DNA from: Massospora cicadina
Taxonomy: Eukaryota > Entomophthoromycota > Entomophthoromycetes > Entomophthorales > Entomophthoraceae
Reading direction: 5' to 3'
Length of the DNA stretch: 64,000 nt
Assembly (NCBI GenBank): GCA_022478985.1
Contig: JAKSZP010002695.1
Location: 176,584-240,583 of the forward strand
Below, piece after piece: positions 1 through 11,840 of the stretch. The notes below the pieces were generated by a model. It did no database searches and had not been told where the DNA came from. It was given only the letters and a program-made list of their open reading frames with translations. A program made the translations under genes and the position numbers. The first letter of the stretch is position 1. Every line of letters starts with the position of its first letter.

Positions 1-709
1 CGCATTTAAATGTGAATTGAGTAAGATTAAGGAGTTTGTAATGGCACCTTGATTACTCCCTGGTTAGGATTAACTGTACCAGATGAAGCAATGGGATCCA
101 TTTTGGATTGACAGAGTGGCGAAATATATTTAACAAATAGATCCTCAGTTATGTTTGATCCAATTTTCACTACTTCAAGTGCTTGATGGTCATGTGCCAT
201 AATCAAGCTCCTTACAGATCTCTGGGAACTCCCATTATATTCTATTTCTGGATAGTAAAATTCAAAGCGCCAAGATTTTAATGATAGCTAATTGGGATAA
301 TACCTTCCTTAATCCTAAGTTGAAAAATTAACCCTGGATGAGGCTTAAGCCCTAGTTGGGATAATGATTATGCGTTATCCTGAATTGTGAGACGCGTTAA
401 ACAGTAATACATAGGTAAGGATAATTGGTTGCAAGACTTAGGATAAAGATTTATAATCATATAGAATAAGTTTTCAGAATTGATGCTAGCATAGGGACTA
501 AGCGTTGTAGTCTCATTTTGATAAGGCATTGATATAAAAAGAGTTTTAATATGTTCCTGCACGGCAATAACTTTTGTCTCATCAGTACTTATGAGTATTT
601 GATGGTGATTCATTATGACACATGGTAACCATGTTGGCAAGGCAACATATTTATTGTTTAATTCATTAAACTGGATTCTTACATTGCCAGCAGAAGTATA
701 ATATCCCAC
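1..709 (-). pseudogene. Ty3/Gypsy pol fragment Z: protease end plus dUTPase-like domain
   Basis: Decayed Ty3 pol fragment cut by the window edge. The first part is an open stretch at 709-368. Its residues around VALPTWLPCVIMNHHQILIS resemble the C-terminal half of the retropepsin in elements A and C (there VSAPAVVLDNNCYDLLLGT and ALANNTYDMLIGS). Further along the minus strand, at about 215-24, another frame reads ITEDLFVKYISPLCQSKM and then SSGTVNPNQGVIKVPLQT. That pair resembles dUTPase motif 2 (P-R-S-S) followed by motif 3 (G-V-I-D-x-x-Y-x-G-x-I-x-V-x-L). The order protease then dUTPase matches elements A, C and G. RT would lie beyond position 1. The family reading is fair for the dUTPase part and weaker for the protease part. 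No LTR is visible. Confidence 0.5.
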
Positions 710-1874
710 TATAATCCACCAAGGATGTTCTCATATCTTCATCCTATGAAGAGGTCACATAGTAAGAATAAGATTCATATTTAAGGTATCTAAGTCACTT
801 TTGACGATTTGTAATCATTGTAAGCTGTTTAGGCGTGTCAAAAGTGATGGAGTAGCAGCGGGAGTAATTTAAAATCAAATTTAAAAATTATCAATCTCTT
901 TATCAGTAATATGGCAAAAATAAATAACTATAGGGTTTTCTGGTGAGGAAGAAAACGATAGTTGCATCATAGAAAATTAAAATCTTGTCCCATACAGCAC
1001 CTGTGCCTCATAGTAAAAGCTAACAGCAAATGCTAAAACTCTCTCGCTTGGTTTAAAAAAGTTAAAAGAAAGACGGGGTTCTTTCCTATAATAAATTCTT
1101 CCCCAACAATCCACTGTTTTAAAATATTTTTTATTTACATTAGACATGTCAGTTCAAAAAATCTATAGAATTATCAGTTCTTGACTAACAGGGTTCAACA
1201 AACTTATTTATTTGGCTAGTTTGCTCTTGTATTTCTATTCCTCATAGTCTTTTAAATAACGCATAAAGGTTTGAATGCTCCCCTTATTATTAACTTTAAG
1301 GACATAGAATTTACTTGATGACAATTGTTAAGCTCTAGATGCTGGTTAGGCTGGGATGGACCAAAAGAGCATTCAATATTAGCATTTTATGGGGTAGAAA
1401 TCAGAAGCTGAGGCCAGTGTGGATCACCAGTAAAATTTGCAGAAGCAGCGTAAGATTAGCTGTTGGAGCAGCTTAAACTGGGGGTTAAGGCATATTGGTA
1501 GTACTGGATCCATTACGAGGAGAAGTAAAAGTAAAAACTATAAGCAAATCTGCTGCCATTGGTATGCCATCGCCATTGTTTTTAAAATTTTCAGTGTCAG
1601 TATCTAAAGTAAAAAAGTATTTTTTAAGGACCAGTCCTCAGCAAAATTTTGAATGCATTTACAATAGTATCTTTAATTTCCTGACATATTTGGCTCAACA
1701 TATCATTAAGCTAGTGATGTTCCGGTCATGGTTATAATCAGCTTATTTGTTTTTGAGTAGAGCAACAAAGGCAAGAATTTAAATCATTTACTTATAGTAT
1801 TTGAGGATGAACTAGGGTTATTATGGAATTAAACTCCTGATAAAAGGTCGTAGATTGCAGAATCTGAGTCCCAC
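710..1874. other. AT-rich stretch, nothing recognised
   Basis: Probably holds the gag region of fragment Z on the minus strand, but I could not identify a gag motif. A 1495-1737 plus-strand open frame has no recognisable domain. Confidence 0.4.
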
Positions 1875-2429
1875 TGTCAGGGATTCAACTATGATGACCA
1901 GAATTACTCAAGATCAAGATTTGATATCTTGGTCTAATGAGATTTAAAAATCTAAGTTGGAGATATCTGATTCTAGTATAGACCAATGATCAACCCTTTG
2001 GAGTTATCAACCTTCTCTGAAGGATGATGCTAAGCTAACTGATTAAAAATCTCATACAAGTTGGTTGGTCTCATCAAATAAGAATATTATCAGTTATGGC
2101 CATTACAAGTATGTTTTTATTAATCAGCAATATTGGACATCTAATAGGAAAGATCTTACCTCAGGTGCATCCCAAAAATCCTCATGAATAACTACTAAAT
2201 CTACCCCTATAAACATCCCTCATTTCTAACAAATAAAGTACCACTATTTTTGTCTCACGTAGCTTAATTTTGGTCTATCCATACAGGATTCTGTATTTCT
2301 GGTTGGAATCAATTATACCAACTGAACTAATAACTTTGTTGCACTAGTGTCAATCTTTTCTAGAGCCATGGAACTAATAATTCGTAGCCTTTGTAGCACC
2401 TGCTTATCATAATTTCTACCAAAATTCCA
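1875..2429 (+). repeat. Element A 5' LTR
   Basis: Starts TGTCAGGGATTCAAC and ends AAAATTCCA. It aligns throughout with 9037-9594. Conserved blocks include taggaaagatctta, aactactaaatctacccc, and caaataaagtacc, a plausible poly(A) signal context. The right boundary is set where similarity with the 3' LTR stops, five bases before the PBS. Confidence 0.9.
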
Positions 2430-2434
2430 ATTAC

Positions 2435-2451
2435 TGGTGCTCCCTGCCAGG
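2435..2451 (+). promoter_or_regulatory. Element A tRNA primer-binding site
   Basis: TGGTGCTCCCTGCCAGG lies five bases after the 5' LTR. It begins with TGG, the complement of a tRNA CCA end. Element C has the closely similar TGGTGCTCACTACAGGG in the same place, so both probably use the same or a related primer tRNA. The tRNA was not identified. Confidence 0.75.
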
Positions 2452-2799
2452 TCTACTTCTGAGGCTACCTGGTGAAAACATACTTTCACACTGATGAATA
2501 TTTCTAGTAAAGAAAGCCCCTCTTCTGAGGAATGAATGAGTATCACCCAATGGGTACGCTCCAACAGGCAATATATGCCTTCTGCTAATACAAATAATCT
2601 ACAATTTCAAGCCTCTATGGACTTGCCATTGAGGGCCCTGACCAAAATAATTATCAGATTTAAGATGCAAACGTAAAAGAAACGGTCAAAGGTTTGATTA
2701 GTGGGGCTATCTAGCCTGGCGCCAATCCTAATTGAGACCAATCATCTAAATTTTGCTGAAAATATGATGAACTTATACAACCAAGCGGTGCTATAGCCT

Positions 2800-5270
2800 A
2801 CCAAAGTTGGTTTGGCTAAAACTGAGCAGTACCACCGGCATTATGTACATCCTGCTATTAGCCATGTACTCCAGATTTTGGGGTTGCATCATCTCAAGGT
2901 CCAGCATCAGTTGACCCTGGTGCAACAATTTAACTTTCAGTTATCCTCATTTTATGAAACGGCATCCAACTTTGGAAGGAAGATTGAGAGGCTATTCTTG
3001 ATAATTGACGAGAAATTAATAATATCCATAACCAGTTAGTGAGAATTGATAATGGATTTGTGGGATACATTGTCCAAGAAGTATCTCAGCAGGTTAGCAA
3101 TGTCACTAACCCTATTCACCACTGTATCACCACTATTGAGGATGATATTATGAGACAACTGGGACAATTGTGGGTCCACAATGAGGAGCGCTTTGTTGAG
3201 CTTGATGGGCTAGTCAACATCTTGTATGAATTGTGGATACTATCAGAGAAGGTGGACCTGGCCTGTTGGTTTTCCTGGACCATAGGGACCAACTAGTTAC
3301 CCTTTGGTAAACTCAGAACCTACTGGTGAACGTGGTCCTCCTGGTTTCTCGCTTCCAATGCATGATTTAGAACCTTCGATTCTACTAGTATTGAGAGTAC
3401 AGGCATTAAAAAACCAAATCCGAGCCATAGCACATAGATGTTTCTTATCATTGGAAAAACCTTCTGACTGACCTAGATTACTCTTTAACATCTTATTGGA
3501 TGGCATGGATAATGCCTATCATCTATGCGATGCTAACCAAACTATGCAAGAAAACCAGTTGCAAGGTTAAAAACTTCCATTGAATGGTTATCTGCTAGAT
3601 GTGGAGTACTTGAGAACAAGCAGGAAGAAATGATCACTGCAATTTCTAACTTGAATCAACAACATGCAAATGATCATCTTGCTCAATGGGTTTATAATTT
3701 ACAGGAGGACCTCAATCATTTAAGACAACAAGTTGACCAAATTCTCACTCAAGCTCATATCCCAGAATCTGAACCCTCCAAAGCTGATCCAGTCATGATA
3801 TCAGGCTTACATTTTTTGAGTAATGAGCCCACTACCTTCAAGCCTACCTTTAAGGATAAGTTTGAGTTGAGCAAAGGTAGCATCCATTCTTTTCTCTTTG
3901 TCAATTAGTGTGCAATGGATGGGGCAACAATCAATAGAAAATATGGCACATTACCTCTTGCCTAAGCCAGCTTGCCCAAAAGATCATGGTTCCTCACCTT
4001 AAGGTTTGCAATACATGGGCTCAAGTGAAGACCGCCCTTACAAAAGAATTTGGGAGTGATCAAATCCTATGTTGAATGGTTGACTGGATATAAATAATTG
4101 GTAATTATAAATTATAAATATCCTAATTATAGCCAAACTTGGGATTTGTGGCCTAGCAATTCCACTTAATAATAGTTGACTATGATGACATGGGCATGGG
4201 GGCTTTATTAATTTATTCAGACCTATAATAATAGCTGAATAAATAACCTGGGCACGTGGGCTTTTTTGGTCTATGTCAAAATTAGTTTTTAATGTCAATC
4301 AAGTTTTTGATCAAGCTAATTACTAATTAGTGGCATGAATCGCCTTGGTATGTACTGCTGATTGCTTGAGATGAGTATTGGTTCAGCTATTTGCAGATGC
4401 GTTAGAAATGCTGTCTTGAGTATATTTCTGAGTTTGAGACTGACTCTGAGATGTTTGGGATGTCTCAAGTTGAATGGATTTTAGACCCTCAAACAAACTT
4501 GTTACTTTCTCTGGCCAAGTGCCATTGAAATTGAGGTGTCTTGGGTAAGATGTGGTGAACCTCGAACCCTATAAATTATCCCAAGTTAATACTAATAAAA
4601 TAATCAAGTATCAATAATCAAATATCAATCATCAATATTCCTACAGTTCTATAGTTTAATTTATAAGCTTTTAGTAATAATACTTTACGTTGTATTAAGT
4701 TGAGTATTTACTTGGGATCAGGAAGATCAGGGCAGCATGTCATCGTCTAAGTAATGACAGAAGAATATAACTTCAAGTACAATTACCAAGGAGTTATATC
4801 TTAACTATAGTCACCGTCTAGTCTGTTGTCTTCATACAATAGACGTTCAAAACTCCACCTTACCGCATAAGAAGAAGCAGCCATCCTTAGTAGACCAAAA
4901 ATTCAACATCCTATCTAACCAAAAGCAAACCTTTATAAGTATTCAAATCAAACGAGGAGAGTTAATCCAAGATTTTGGTGAGAGATTCTATCACGAGGTC
5001 CAAACTCTTGCTACTTGCGACCAGACTACTGTAGAGATGCCATATTGGCTGTAATGAGTACATTTGCTTCTCGCACTCAGCTCCTACTACATTTAAATCA
5101 CTTAAAAGAAAATTCAGATCCATTTTCGATATCAAAGAGGCGCTCATGGAGATTTCTAATGGTGTGGTACACCTGACCTCTGCTAATAACCCTTGTTCTT
5201 ATATCCACGCAATGCTAGCTAGACCTAAACCTAAGCCAAAGAAGGAAAAAACTATTGCGGTCTCATAAGT
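2800..5270 (+). pseudogene. Element A gag remnant
   Basis: Position between the PBS and the protease, plus scattered gag-like reading, supports a degraded gag. Short open pieces occur at 2812-3039, 3039-3296 and 3630-3908; the last has a helical, Gln/His-rich composition. Around 4920-5040 the plus strand reads KRGELIQDFGERFYHEVQTL, which resembles the core of the Retrotrans_gag domain (an I-x-D-F-x-x-R-F pattern). Multiple frameshifts prevent a continuous translation, and I see no zinc knuckle. Gag would form the virus-like particle. Confidence 0.6.
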
Positions 5271-5529
5271 CATGTGGAATCTCAATGTGTGAAAATCAAG
5301 CGGAGGAGTTTAAAAAAGAGTAGTCAGCATAAGAAAAGAGGCTACCTGTGCTGTCCTACCTCTGGTGCCTCAATCAAAAACTTTTAACACTTCTAAAGAC
5401 TGTTATGTGATATCCACTCCTTGTAAATTGATATCCCTGATGAATTAGCCAACAAAGATACTATTTCTGCTTGCACTTCTGTTTATTTTTCTTCTAATTT
5501 AATTCAATCAAATAATTTCTCGGTGTTTT

Positions 5530-5945
5530 TAATCCTAAACTTTGGCACTGATGTGACCCAGGTAGAAGTCATTGTGCATAAGGTGAAAGTTTTGGCTATT
5601 ATTGATATGGGATTGTCCATCAATGTAATCTCGTCCTAGCTTATATAAAATTAAATCAAATAGGTGCTGGACTTAAACTATTCTCAAGACTATATAACTG
5701 CTGGCCCTTCTTACACTATATCTAGAGGAGCTTTTTCCTCTCTTCCAATGCGCTTTGGGAAGTTGTTTGTGTCAGCCCCTGCAGTAGTGTTGGACAACAA
5801 CTGCTATGACCTGCTCTTGGGAACCTATTCTCTCATTGATTTTGATGCGATCATCAGTCTTAAGGACAATTACTTTTCTTTAATTGGGTACCAAGTACCT
5901 TTAATTCTACAAGATGTTCCCAATAGCAAAGGCAAACTCAAATGA
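5530..5945 (+). pseudogene. Element A retropepsin (protease) remnant
   Basis: Aspartic protease that would cleave Gag-Pol. At about 5590-5640 the frame reads VLAIIDMGLSINVIS, where the D-T-G-S active site has become D-M-G-L. Both changes are explained by one C-to-T each (ACG to ATG, TCG to TTG). The rest of the domain continues in another frame at 5664-5945, with AVVLDNNCYDLLLGT and FSLIGYQVPLIL. The latter matches element C (YISLINYKVPLIL) closely. The frame break lies just after the active site. Confidence 0.8.
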
Positions 5946-5989
5946 TGTGATTGTTTATTGGAATACCCCTCTTCTATCTCACATCTTGA

Positions 5990-6330
5990 GTACTAAATCT
6001 TGGGACCAAGGACTATACTTCCGCCTCCATCAGCTTGTATCTCTGAAGAAATGCCTTTATATTATAACAATCCAATTACCATTCCTCCAAAAGCTCAAGT
6101 CATGATCAATACTGGAGTACAAGTATGTGTACCCCCTGATCATGTATTAGAGATCTTCAATAACCAAAATTCGTCTCATTTGTAGGCTTTCTACCTGCCC
6201 TGGTATCCTTAATCTCACTTACTATGGGACTGTTGTAGTTCTACTAACTAATCTCACTTCTTGACCTATGTATTGAATTGCAATAACATCATCGCCTAAG
6301 TGCGGCCTACTCCTGTGAGTGAAATTTTAT
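5990..6330 (+). pseudogene. Element A dUTPase-like domain between protease and RT
   Basis: dUTPases hydrolyse dUTP to dUMP; in retroelements they would limit uracil incorporation during cDNA synthesis. The frame from 6000 reads SACISEEMPLYY, then ITIPPKAQVMINTGVQVCVP, which matches the trimeric dUTPase pattern of I-x-I-P-P before a T-G-V/L segment. EIFNNQNSSHL sits where motif 2 (R-S-S) is expected. After a +1 shift, PGILNLTYYGTVVVLLTN matches motif 3. LNCNNIIA followed by a TAA stop then matches motif 4 (G-D-R-I-A-Q with Q changed to stop). One frameshift and stops inactivate it. The family call rests on motif order and spacing seen by eye. Confidence 0.75.
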
Positions 6331-6399
6331 ACATCTTAGGATGTAGAGATTTATGTGAATTTGGGCTGGAAGATTCCCCTATCGTTGCTAGAATTGATT

Positions 6400-7260
6400 T
6401 CAAATTTAGGGATTCACTCACTCCAGAACAGCATAAAGCTGAGTCTCTGATTGAAGAGTATGCGGATATTTGCCAAAGGTCCTGGAAATTTTAGGGCTAA
6501 TGAAAGATGTGCAGCATCAGGTGAAAACTGGGGATACTCCCCCTATTTAAGCTCAACCATATTGCAAATCTAAAGTCAAGGAGGCTCAGATCTCAGTGGA
6601 ACTGAACACACCTGGGTGTGGGCTATTAACGCCTTATAAGAGTCCATGGGATTCTCCTTTACTACTCATCAGACAAAATATGGGGCCAAAAAGTGGTTAT
6701 GAACTATTATCAGCTCAATGATGTTACCCAAAAGGATTCTTATCTTCTACCTCACATAGATGATTCATTGAGATTATTGTCTGGGTCACAATACTTCTCA
6801 GCTATGGACCTTGCGAGTAGTTATTGTCAAATTGACCTATCTCCAGAAGATCATCAACAATGTGCTTTAATCTCTAATGAGGGGTTATTTGAGACTACTT
6901 GTATGCCGCAGGGGATTTGTAATGTCCCTGCTACTTTCCAACGAGCCATGGATGGCTTGTTTGGGGATTTGAAACTTATCTTGTGTTTTATTATACTTAG
7001 ATGATGTTACTGTTTTCACTCACACTTTTAATAAGCATTTGGCTCATTTAAAGGAAGTATTTGGTAAGATGCGTCACGCTTCAATTAAGCAAAAACCATC
7101 TAAGTGTGCTTTTTTAAGACTTAGATGGAATTCTTAGGTCATAAAGTTAATCACGAGGGGACTTTACCCTTATCTAGTAAGGTACAGGCTATTTTGGACA
7201 TGCCTGTTCCTAGGAGTTTGCGCAATATCCAAGTGTTTTTAGGGATGGTTGGTTAACACC
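6400..7260 (+). pseudogene. Element A reverse transcriptase remnant
   Basis: RNA/DNA-dependent DNA polymerase. Recognisable blocks are QHKAESLIEEYADICQ (start of the pol RT segment); QKDSYLLPHIDDSLRLLSG and YFSAMDLASSYCQIDL (fingers and palm); MPQGICNVPATFQRAMDGLF; and YLDDVTVF at about 6994-7017, the YxDD catalytic motif with both aspartates kept. The YLDD box is one frame off the preceding block. HLAHLKEVF and LRNIQVFLGMVG mark the connection toward RNase H. Stops at several places make it nonfunctional. Confidence 0.9.
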
Positions 7261-7279
7261 AACAATTCATCCCCCATTC

Positions 7280-7800
7280 TGCAGAGATTGTGGAGCCTTT
7301 AGTTTACCTTTTGCACAAGGAAGTCCCTTTTGTATGGGAAATATCACAGCAGCAAGCTTTCAATCTTTTGCGCCAAGCCTTAGTGAGTGAACCAATCTTA
7401 GCCCATCCTGATTTTTCCAAACCTTTTTTTATTTACCAATGCCAGTGATATTGCTATTGAGCCATTCTGGCTCAACATGATACTAACCTGGTTGATCACC
7501 CCATTGCATAAAATAGTAAAACATTTTCTAAGGCCATACACAATTATAGCATTACCAAGAGAGAATGGCTTGCAGTTTTGTCCGCCATCAAAAATTTCCG
7601 CCCTTACCTCAATGGCAAGCATTTCACTATTGTCACAGATAACGCTTTCTTGAAGTGGTTGCAACAAAATGAAGGATCCTGATGAGCGCTTATCTAGTTA
7701 GGCGTTAAAGCTCAAGAATTATGACTTTACAATTTAACATTGCGCTGGAGCTATTCATCAAAATGCTGATGGACTTTCTAATTGACTATACTAACGTTAT
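7280..7800 (+). pseudogene. Element A RNase H remnant
   Basis: Follows RT directly. The frame reads EPILAHPDFSKPFF and later RPYLNGKHFTIVTDNAFLKW, which matches the Ty3 RNase H block ending in T-D-x-x-x-L-x-W. Then LKLKNYDF and IHQNADGLSN (H-x-N-x-A-D-x-L-S) close the domain. Two or more frameshifts are evident around 7430-7460 and 7670-7730. The enzyme would remove the RNA strand of the RNA-DNA hybrid. Confidence 0.85.
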
Positions 7801-7829
7801 TCTCTGCTGAGTAGGATCGCATCTATGAC

Positions 7830-9023
7830 TTGATTGGTAAACCTGAGCTCTGGAACAGTGAGTCTAAAAATGTTATATCGAAGCTACAATCCTTAACTGA
7901 AGATACTCAGGTTAAAAATGGTTTATTATACAAGAAGTTGAAATCTAAATGGTTGCTCTTTATTCAGCCCTCTGCGAGGACTGATACTATTATGGAGGCT
8001 TATCAAACAGTAGGGCATGGAGCTGTCGCTAAGACTCTACAGTGGTTGAAAAATCATTGTTACTGGTATAACATGCTGGAATCTGTGCACAACGTGCTGG
8101 AGACTTGGCTTACTTGCCAACAATAACGTGGTGGAATTCTGATTTACCAACACAAAATTGTGGGACCTTCTAAACCTTTATTTACTATGAGTATCGATGT
8201 GGTGGGCTCAATCCCTACTGCCACATATAGACATCATTATATTCTATTAGCTATTGCCCATTTTACTAAATGGATTGAAGCTATCTCAGTCTCCACGGTC
8301 ACTGCTAAGGCTACTGCATCCTTTCTCTTTAAGCAAGTTTTCACCAGGCATGGTAGCCCAAAAGTCCTGTTATCAGATAATGAGACTAACTTCATTTCTC
8401 AGGTGGTATCAGAGCTTACTAAAACAATGGGTACCTATCAGTCATTTACGTTCCCTTGCAATTCTTCTACTAAAGGTACAGTCAAACGAGCAAATAGTAT
8501 TCTTGTCGCCATTCTTCATAAGATGGCTTCCAATGACCCTTTTAATGGAATCTCTATTTTCTTAGTGCGATGTTAGCTTATAGGGCTAGCTACCATCATT
8601 TATTTGGAATGTCTCCTTTTAGAGCTTTATATGGTTGGGATCCTATTATCCCCTCAATTGTACAACCTATTCTTGACGAGGCTACCACGCAAACTACTGA
8701 TTTAGCTATGAGTAGACTAGCTGATGAAATCATTCACGTAAAAGCTTTAGCTTTAAGTCCCTTACTACTACACCTTAAAAGAGGGAACAAGAACCAACGC
8801 TAGTAGACCTACGCTAGCGGAATATCAAGTCAGGGATCTTGTACTCTTCTATCACCATAAGCTGGGAGGAAGGATTTACAAACTTGACACCTTATGGGCT
8901 GGTCCTTACCGTATTATTTATCATTGGGGTATTGAATACTCCATTGCAGCTGTTGATACTGGTACTGTTATCAATAGAGTGCATAGTAGATTTCTTTTTA
9001 AGTATGTGTCCCCTAGGCAAGAT
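7830..9023 (+). pseudogene. Element A integrase remnant with GPY module
   Basis: Inserts the cDNA into host DNA. The zinc-binding H2C2 region is seen around 8000-8125 (GHGAVAKTLQWLKNHCYWY and then WLTCQQ). The catalytic core follows from 8160: MSIDVVGSIPTATYRH carries the first D, LLSDNETNFIS the second, and KGTVKRANSIL stands where the E-containing helix is expected; the expected E may be replaced by V. FGMSPFRALYG marks the end of the core. The C-terminal part near 8820-9020 reads YQVRDLVLFYHHKLGG and then WAGPYRIIYHW, the GPY/F module. It ends in FKYVSPRQDLEGALL without a chromodomain, reading into the PPT. Confidence 0.9.
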
Positions 9024-9036
9024 CTTGAGGGGGCAT
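9024..9036 (+). promoter_or_regulatory. Element A polypurine tract
   Basis: Purine-rich CTTGAGGGGGCAT sits directly before the 3' LTR, where Ty3 elements prime plus-strand synthesis. Confidence 0.75.
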
Positions 9037-9594
9037 TGTTGGGGATTCAACTATGATGACTGAAATTACTCAAGATTGAGACTTAATATCTCAGTCTAAT
9101 GAGATTTCAAAATCCACGTTGTGGGATACCTGATTCTAAAATAGACTTACGATCAACCCTTCAGAGTTATCAACCTTCTCTAAAGGATAGTGCTAAGCTA
9201 TCTGATGAGGCAAAATATCATATATAAAGTTTAGTCTCATTAAATAAGAATCTTATCAGATCTGGCTATCACAAGTATGGTACTAAAAATCAGCAATATT
9301 GGTCCTCCAATAGGAAAGATCTTAAATCAGGTGCATCCTAAAATCCTCATGAATAACTACTAAATCTACCCCTATAAATTTCCTTATTTCTAACAAATAA
9401 AGTACCACTATTTTTGTCTCACGTAGCTTAAGTTTGGTCTATTAATATAGGATTCTGTATTTTTAATTGGAAAAAATTATAGCAACAGAACTAATAACTT
9501 TGTTGCACTTGTGTCAATCTTCACTAGAGCCACGGAACTATTAATTTCATAGCCTTCATAGCATCTGCTTATCATAGTTTCTACTGAAATTCCA
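9037..9594 (+). repeat. Element A 3' LTR
   Basis: Starts TGTTGGGGATTCAAC and ends GAAATTCCA. It pairs with 1875-2429 along its whole length with scattered substitutions and small indels, so the element is old. Confidence 0.9.
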
Positions 9595-11840
9595 ATACCC
9601 TCATATTGCAATATAAAATTAGAAATATTTGGACAGGGCTTCAAAAAATGACCCTTATAGTGAGCACCAGATGTCATAACCTGTGCTCTGGCATTAACTA
9701 CAATTAAGCACAGGCTAGGTCACACTGAAAAACGAAAATCTGTATAGATATAGATTTATAAAAAGATGAAATAATCTTGAAGTAGTCGCAATAAAGGCTT
9801 TTTATTGTAAAGATAAGTACACTAGAAATCAAATACTTAAAGTGGCTATTGGTCGGCGGTTTAATGTCTTTGTAGTTATAAATTCTGAAGCTATTTTAAG
9901 AGAAAGATTCCATCCCTTGACAATCCCTACTAGATATGCTTTCTAACTCAGAGTTTTCGTTTATGCACTTTAATGCTAAATGAGCAGCACTTGTGATTGC
10001 AAGGTAGTTGCATAATTTTATAAGTGGTCAGGGATATGAATGCCTAGGGTATGAGGCACATAAATAAAAATACTCTTAATTGATTGAAACCAATACACTG
10101 TTTTATGCCAAAAATAATAATAATCTATTGCTTACCAAGTAGAAGCCGGTGAGGGGTATGGTATTTAATATCATAATGAGTAGTAGACTCAATACTAGGA
10201 GGTCATAAAACAATGTCTTTAAGGAGTACTCAAGTAATTATGTTTTGAGATTGCACTGGAAAAATTAAGCATGTGATTGTATTTATATATAAAAAAACTT
10301 GAGGCTACAAGGCGAGGCAACCAGGAGTAATTAGTACTTTCAATTTACAACATATAAAAATGTGGGAGCGGGCGTGAATTAATCAATATAAAGTAATATT
10401 ATAGATCAACATTGATTTGCAGAGAATTAATCAAAGCCTCAATCTAAACAATAGTTAATAAAACATAAACAAGTTATTTATTCAGATGGGTGGTCAGACC
10501 AATAGTAAAACATGCTAAACCAAGAAACCAATGTGGGAAAAGACCAATCCTAATAGACAAAGAAAAAACTATCTCTGGCAGTGATCAAAGTTTACTAAAG
10601 AAGTCAGAAAAAATAAAAACAATGTAACATTAGAACGTCTTATATGGAAAATGATCTCAATCCTTTACATCAGATAATGAATCCTTAAGCTCATATATTT
10701 ACATATATTGATCTAGGGAAACCAAATCCAAAATTGAAGAAGTAACACGCCTTTATGTGAAGAATCTCCTGAAAAAATAAATAGATAAGATCAGGACAAT
10801 TTACCACTGGATGACGTTTATATTGATTCTGATGACAACAATTAAAAGACAATTCCTTAAAGCCTGAGTAACTTAAGATATCTCTTAATGCAGCAAAAGA
10901 TGACCTTATTTACAAGTAAATAGTATTTTAACTTACTTGAATTTTGTATATGTATATATTTTGATGATATGAGAGATTTTTGAGAAATCATTAATAGTGG
11001 TCTTCCTTGTTGATATTGTCCTTACAAAGTTAGCAAAAACTAAGACTTGCACTTTACCTGGATCATAAAAATAAGAGACTGTAGCCTACAAAAATTATTT
11101 TAAAGGAGCCTATAGTGACAAGCCGTTACAGTTTAGATAATCTTTTATCAGTACAGCAGAAATTGTTTGTTAAACCAAAATTATGAAACAGCTTTACACT
11201 AAAATTTATAAGACGTATGGGCTTAGTGTGATTTCAAAAAAGATACTCTGTATTTTTAGGGAACACTTTGATGTTGATTATTAACAAGAATGGAAATTAT
11301 TTCAAAAGAAAGTTAAATAGTTATAGTAGCAAAGTATGGGACATGATTAACCCAGTATAGTATCATAAGGCCTGTCAATGCTCACAGAAGCCACCTGATC
11401 AAATTAGTTAGAATCATGGAATACCTTTGTGGGCACAAAGGTTAATAATTGTTAATCCTTATAACAGTGCATCATTGAAATGGGGCTTACTTTTTAGATA
11501 CCTGAACAACTTTAGATTAGAGTTCATGTACCATGGAAAGAAGATGAACCACTTTTTGCACCCAAATTTAATCACTGGTCATGGTGTAATCATATATTTG
11601 TTGCCAATCTATTGGATAAACCAAACTAGATAAAAAAAATTAGATGGTAGACCATGCCAACAGGATTTTAACTTTGAGCTAGTATTTTCCATGACTTTTG
11701 GAAAATTTAGATTTAATCAGATTGCCACACTTGCACCAAAAAAAGTGATGGGATCACAAATGACTTTGGAACTAAGTAAATTTTATTTCACGTTTAATTA
11801 AGACAAACGTACTGGAAAATTGACAAAAGAAGGATGAAGT
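9595..11840. other. AT-rich stretch, nothing firmly recognised
   Basis: No domain is recognisable up to about 11,400. A plus-strand open frame at 11427-11633 lies where the protease or dUTPase of element B would be. Its segment NLITGHGVIIYLL is faintly like dUTPase motif 3, but this is too weak to call. Confidence 0.4.

Larger units (their letters stand above)
1875..9594 (+). mobile_element. Element A: Ty3/Gypsy LTR retrotransposon, full length, decayed
   Basis: Two related LTRs (1875-2429 and 9037-9594) bound an internal region with PBS, gag, protease, a dUTPase-like domain, RT, RNase H, integrase and PPT in Ty3 order (integrase after RNase H). Every domain is broken by stops or frameshifts. 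The LTRs start TGT and end TTCCA. I see no convincing target duplication: the left flank reads tcccac and the right flank ataccc. The terminal pol segment after the GPY motif has no chromodomain, in contrast to elements D, E and F. Length is about 7.7 kb. It belongs to the same lineage as element C by its PBS, protease and dUTPase. Confidence 0.93.

Noticed and set aside
1866..1874. Target duplication for element A
   Set aside because: Left flank tcccac and right flank ataccc do not match at any 4-6 bp length; probably lost by decay or misplaced LTR ends.
2313..2564. Minus-strand open frame of 83 residues, with a similar one at 9477-9677 sharing KIDTSATKLLV
   Set aside because: Both lie antisense in the two LTRs of element A. 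The similarity is due to LTR identity, not to a conserved gene.
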